Positions 61,148 to 64,000 of a stretch of 64,000 nt of DNA are shown piece after piece. Numbering within the stretch: position 1 is the first letter of the stretch; each line of letters starts with the position of its first letter. Source of the DNA: Mesonia maritima (GTDB lineage: Bacteria; Bacteroidota; Bacteroidia; Flavobacteriales; Flavobacteriaceae). Under the pieces are notes generated by a model that saw only the letters and a list, made by a program, of their open reading frames with translations, made no database searches and was not told where the DNA came from. A program made the position numbers and the translations under genes. The stretch covers positions 496,001 to 560,000 of the forward strand of contig NZ_JBHLUA010000012.1 of the NCBI RefSeq assembly GCF_042433895.1. Reading direction: 5' to 3'.

Positions 61148-62482
61148 TTAGACTTCTTTCTGTAAATATTTTCTTCGGAATTTGATCACCAATGTTGAGC
61201 TTCTTATAAGCATCCATACAAAAAAACCGAGCCAAATCGCGTAAAGTTTTAACCCAAAATAATCGGCGATGAGTAAGGTTGGCGTAAAACCTAAAAATGT
61301 AGCAATAAGTAATACATTCCGTAAATATTTTGCTTCTCCCAAACCTTTAAAAATTCCATCGAACATAAACGCGATCGCATTAATTGGTTGCATTGCCAAA
61401 ACAACCCAAAAAACAGAACTGAATAAGGAAAGAACAACCGCGTCTTTATTAAAAATTTCGCCTATTTGCGTGTAAAAAATTCCGCAGATCGCCATGAGAA
61501 TGAGCGCAATATAAACCGCATATTTACTAATGTCTTTACTTAAATTCCATAAACGAACGTAATCTTTTGCGCCTAATAATTTTCCGCCAATCGCGTTTCC
61601 GGCATTTGCATATCCATCAATAAAAAAGGAGAAAAACAGCCAGATATTCATTAAAATACTTTGAGCGGCGATGTAACTTTTTCCGTAATCTGTGGCATAA
61701 GCGTTTGCTAAATAAATGGCAAAATTTAGTGCGGCGGTACGTATAAAAAGATTAGCCGCCATCAATAAAAGTGGTTTCATTCGTGGGTTTATATTGAAAC
61801 TCAACTTTAAGTGAAAAGGTGTTTTTTTAAAGAAAAAATATAAAGCGATAACCAACATTGTAGCTTGGGCGGCGACACTTGCATAAGCTGCTCCGGCTAA
61901 ATGCATCGGTGGAATAAAACCCTCTATTCCATAAACTAATAAATAATCTAAGCTGACATTTACAACCGCTCCGGCTAAACTGGCTTTCATTGCCCAAAGT
62001 GTATTCTGTAGTCCTCTAAAAATTCCGAAGATGGCAAAAGTCACCAACGTTAAGGGATAGCCTACCGCACGAATCGTGTAATATTCTTCAGTGTAATCGA
62101 GAATTAATCCTTCCGCATTATAAGCGCTAAAAATACTTTCAGCAAAAAAAGCTGTGATACCGTAAATAGCGAAACTCAATAATAAATTGAAAAAAATAGC
62201 CTGCGGAATTAAGGTTTTTACCGCGTGAATTCTGTTGGCGCCAAAATGTTGAGAAACAATTGCTGAAATTGCCGTTTTGGTTTGTGCTACAATCCAAATA
62301 ATTGCCGATAAAAACGAACCCACAATTCCCGCTGCCGCTAATGCTTCAACTGAATTTTTTTCGACATTCCCAATAACCGCAATATCGGTTAAAGAGATTA
62401 GCGGTTCTGCAATTCCTGCGATAATGGCAGGAATCGCAATTTTATTAATTTCTTGAAAAGAAACTTTAGGTGTGTTGGCCAT
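61148..62482 (-). CDS. MATE family efflux transporter
   Basis: A 444-aa multidrug and toxin extrusion transporter with twelve membrane segments. N-terminal FQEINKIAIPAIIAGIAEPLISLTDIAVIGNV is characteristic. DinF-like sequence (AIGGKLLGAKDYVRLW and FDGIFKGLGEAKYLRN) suggests the DinF/NorM branch. Exchanges protons or Na+ for drugs; the substrate is not readable. The acyl-CoA thioesterase gene precedes it by 14 nt. Confidence 0.92.
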   Translation of the reverse strand: MANTPKVSFQEINKIAIPAIIAGIAEPLISLTDIAVIGNVEKNSVEALAAAGIVGSFLSAIIWIVAQTKTAISAIVSQHFGANRIHAVKTLIPQAIFFNLLLSFAIYGITAFFAESIFSAYNAEGLILDYTEEYYTIRAVGYPLTLVTFAIFGIFRGLQNTLWAMKASLAGAVVNVSLDYLLVYGIEGFIPPMHLAGAAYASVAAQATMLVIALYFFFKKTPFHLKLSFNINPRMKPLLLMAANLFIRTAALNFAIYLANAYATDYGKSYIAAQSILMNIWLFFSFFIDGYANAGNAIGGKLLGAKDYVRLWNLSKDISKYAVYIALILMAICGIFYTQIGEIFNKDAVVLSLFSSVFWVVLAMQPINAIAFMFDGIFKGLGEAKYLRNVLLIATFLGFTPTLLIADYFGLKLYAIWLGFFVWMLIRSSTLVIKFRRKYLQKEV

Positions 62483-62496
62483 AGGAAATGGCTTTT

Positions 62497-63009
62497 TTAA
62501 TCTTCAAATAAAGCTTTGAGTTCGGTTGCTTCACTAGGTTTTAATTTTCCGGCAAGTACTAAACTTAATTGTTTTCTTCGAAGTGCAGCATCATAGCGAT
62601 CTTGCTCTTCTTTAGTTTCAGGTTTTATTGGTGGAACCGGAACCGGGGAACCGCTATCGTCTACAGCTACAAACGTATAAATTGCATCATTCGCTTTATT
62701 GCGTAAACCACTTTCACGATCTTCTACCCAAACATCAATCACTACTTCCATAGAACTTTTAAACGCGCGGGAAATATTAGCTTCTACGGTTACTACACTT
62801 CCTAAGGGAATCATTCGTTTAAAAGCTACGTGATTTACAGAAGCGGTTACTACAATTCTTCTGCTGTGGCGTCTTGCGGCAATACTTGCGGCACGATCCA
62901 TCCGTGCTAATAATTCGCCTCCAAAAAGATTGTTTAGTGGGTTGGTTTCACTTGGTAAAACTAAATCGGTGAGAATAGTTCGTGAATCTGTTGGCGATTT
63001 TGCTTCCAT
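62497..63009 (-). CDS. Acyl-CoA thioesterase, hotdog fold
   Basis: A 170-aa hotdog enzyme that hydrolyses acyl-CoA (YciA/BACH type). Family segments include LPSETNPLNNLFGGELLARMDRAASIAARRHS, NHVAFKRMIPLGSVVTVEA and VEVVIDVWVEDR-like SSMEVVIDVWVEDRE. The ATG at 63009 is chosen; an in-frame TTG at 63024 lies inside a probable -7 box (63022-63029), so it cannot be transcribed as a start. Confidence 0.92.
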   Translation of the reverse strand: MEAKSPTDSRTILTDLVLPSETNPLNNLFGGELLARMDRAASIAARRHSRRIVVTASVNHVAFKRMIPLGSVVTVEANISRAFKSSMEVVIDVWVEDRESGLRNKANDAIYTFVAVDDSGSPVPVPPIKPETKEEQDRYDAALRRKQLSLVLAGKLKPSEATELKALFED

Positions 63010-63021
63010 TTGTTTTTTTGG

Positions 63022-63029
63022 CAAAGGTA
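63022..63029 (-). promoter_or_regulatory. Putative -7 box of the thioesterase-MATE operon
   Basis: The minus strand reads TACCTTTG, 13 nt before the thioesterase ATG. No clear -33 TTG is seen. Confidence 0.55.
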
Positions 63030-63109
63030 AGATTTGTAACGTTAATAGAAGCTTAAAGTTCTTTTACTCGATAATTGTGATTCAAGCTCACTTTTTTTGA
63101 ACCAAAAAA

Positions 63110-64000
63110 TTATTTTTCGTGGTTTTGAGAATTTGCTTCAAGACTTTTTACTAGCAACCAAGCATTTTGGTTTTCTTGATTTTTAATGGTTCGTAAAGCC
63201 TGTAAAGCTTCTGTGCGACTTTCAAAAGTATTGTAAATTACTTGGTGTAAACCGTACTTATTTACACCTATTTCTCTTGCCGGAAAACCTTGCTCACGAA
63301 GTTGCTTTAATTTTTTCTCTGCATTTTCTTTTAAGCGAAAAGCACCTGCTACAATATGATAATTTCCTTTTTGGGTATGAACTTTGAATGTAACTTCTGG
63401 CAACGGATTGTCGATGGCGAAAGTTGCTTGCTGAATGGTTTGTTCAACTTTCTTTTCAGCTTTTTGTTGTTCGGCTAAATTATGATTTTTCACATCGTTA
63501 CTATACCAATTTGCAGCTACTAAACCTGAAACGCCAATAGCAATAATTCCGACAGCGGCGTATCGCCAAATAGGAATTGTTCGTTTTTCTTCTGGGAGTT
63601 TTTTAACAGGAATTTCTTTTTCTTCAACTTTTGTAGAAACCGTTTCAGCAGGTTTTTCTTCGGCGGTTTTTACCGATCGTTCAATTTTAGAAGCGGTATA
63701 CATTTCGGTTCCAAAAGCTTCCAATAAATAATTATGATGATAGGAAGGTTGAAAAATAATTTCTTCTTTTTCTAAATAAAACGTTCCAATAGCTTCAAAT
63801 TCTATCTTGCCGATTTCACGTAACGAAGTTTTTAATTGCGCTACAAAACTTGCAACTTGTTGCATCGCTTCTTGGTAGGAAATTTCTTCAGCTTTACTGA
63901 GGTAATTAATTAAAATTCCGTCGTTTTCAGTCAATTTATTATTGAAACCGAGGTGTTTTTTAGGAGGATAAAATGCATGCGTAGTTTCATGAATTTGTGC
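63110..64000 (-). CDS. HU-like (CCDC81 type)/SPOR envelope protein, 5' end outside window
   Basis: The frame runs off the right edge, so the true start lies upstream. Within the window are a CCDC81-like prokaryotic HU domain (PPKKHLGFNNKLTENDGILINYLSKAEEISYQEA, continuing to ASFVAQLKTSLREIGKIEFEAIGTFYL), a charged linker, one membrane segment at about residue 150 of this part (YAAVGIIAIGVSGLVAAN), and a C-terminal SPOR domain (YHIVAGAFRLKENAEKKLKQLREQGFPA). SPOR domains bind denuded peptidoglycan at division sites. A tempting internal TTG start at 63934 would cut the HU domain and is not chosen. Confidence 0.85.
   Translation of the reverse strand, partial: AQIHETTHAFYPPKKHLGFNNKLTENDGILINYLSKAEEISYQEAMQQVASFVAQLKTSLREIGKIEFEAIGTFYLEKEEIIFQPSYHHNYLLEAFGTEMYTASKIERSVKTAEEKPAETVSTKVEEKEIPVKKLPEEKRTIPIWRYAAVGIIAIGVSGLVAANWYSNDVKNHNLAEQQKAEKKVEQTIQQATFAIDNPLPEVTFKVHTQKGNYHIVAGAFRLKENAEKKLKQLREQGFPAREIGVNKYGLHQVIYNTFESRTEALQALRTIKNQENQNAWLLVKSLEANSQNHEK

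Noticed and set aside
1..64000. CRISPR array, rRNA operon, insertion sequence or prophage
   Set aside because: I saw no regularly spaced repeats, rRNA motifs, transposase or phage structural genes in either strand.

Overview
The window looks like the chromosome of a marine or free-living flavobacterium (Bacteroidota, Flavobacteriaceae). The DNA is AT-rich. Many genes have Bacteroidota -7 boxes (TAnnTTTG), and several start with TTG. The protein set is typical of the group: CarboxypepD_reg TonB receptors, a head-GIN protein, DUF547, an HU (CCDC81-like)/SPOR protein and a FtsX/LolC-type permease. I see no rRNA, insertion sequence, prophage or CRISPR array. It is mostly a core chromosome segment with a few accessory spots.

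Layout. 1-2.7 kb: a head-GIN gene (cut by the left edge) behind rnr. 2.7-3.8 kb: an AT-rich stretch with one 53-codon ORF. 3.8-7.5 kb: rpiB, a CDF metal exporter, an ElaA-like acetyltransferase and a SulP transporter. 7.6-17.2 kb, minus strand: glycosyltransferase, DUF547 lipoprotein, a DUF1853/nucleotidyltransferase/66-aa trio, ctpA, rnpA, then an MBL-fold hydrolase, S8 protease and M1 peptidase run. 17.4-22.3 kb: a Na+/H+ antiporter, yebC, a small lipoprotein and lepA. 22.5-28.2 kb: an outer-membrane beta-barrel receptor, dusB, a LolC-like permease, rbfA, a methylmalonyl-CoA epimerase and one CAT-anticodon tRNA. 28.3-34.2 kb: ribE diverges from pdxA, DUF177, rpmF, fabH, accB and accC, a fatty-acid synthesis cluster. 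34.2-38 kb: mtgA, a GreA/B-like protein, an ABC ATPase and an M28 peptidase. 38.1-44 kb: prolyl oligopeptidase, then a likely metal-uptake unit (small Cys/His protein, TonB receptor, lipoprotein). 44-49.3 kb: asd, mscL, alr, tdk, a repeat-bearing unknown and rsmI. 49.3-55.9 kb: ankyrin protein, membrane protein, an OLD-like ATPase/TOPRIM gene just before recJ, and small unknowns. 55.9-64 kb: lpxH, queD with a 31-codon upstream ORF, a 2OG-Fe(II) oxygenase, a MoxR ATPase/VWA pair, MATE, acyl-CoA thioesterase, and an HU/SPOR envelope gene cut by the right edge.

Points for a second look: the AAA/TOPRIM gene (possible phage defence); the Cys/His protein-TonB receptor-lipoprotein unit; two related intergenic repeats flanking recJ and lpxH that share a GGTCGGGCT end and an ATCCCT end; a REP-like inverted repeat set inside terminator-like arms; a nucleotidyltransferase pair resembling a toxin-antitoxin module; and a DUF1853 gene that seems to start on ATT. 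No decisively new system is visible. All family names come from motif reading, not database searches.
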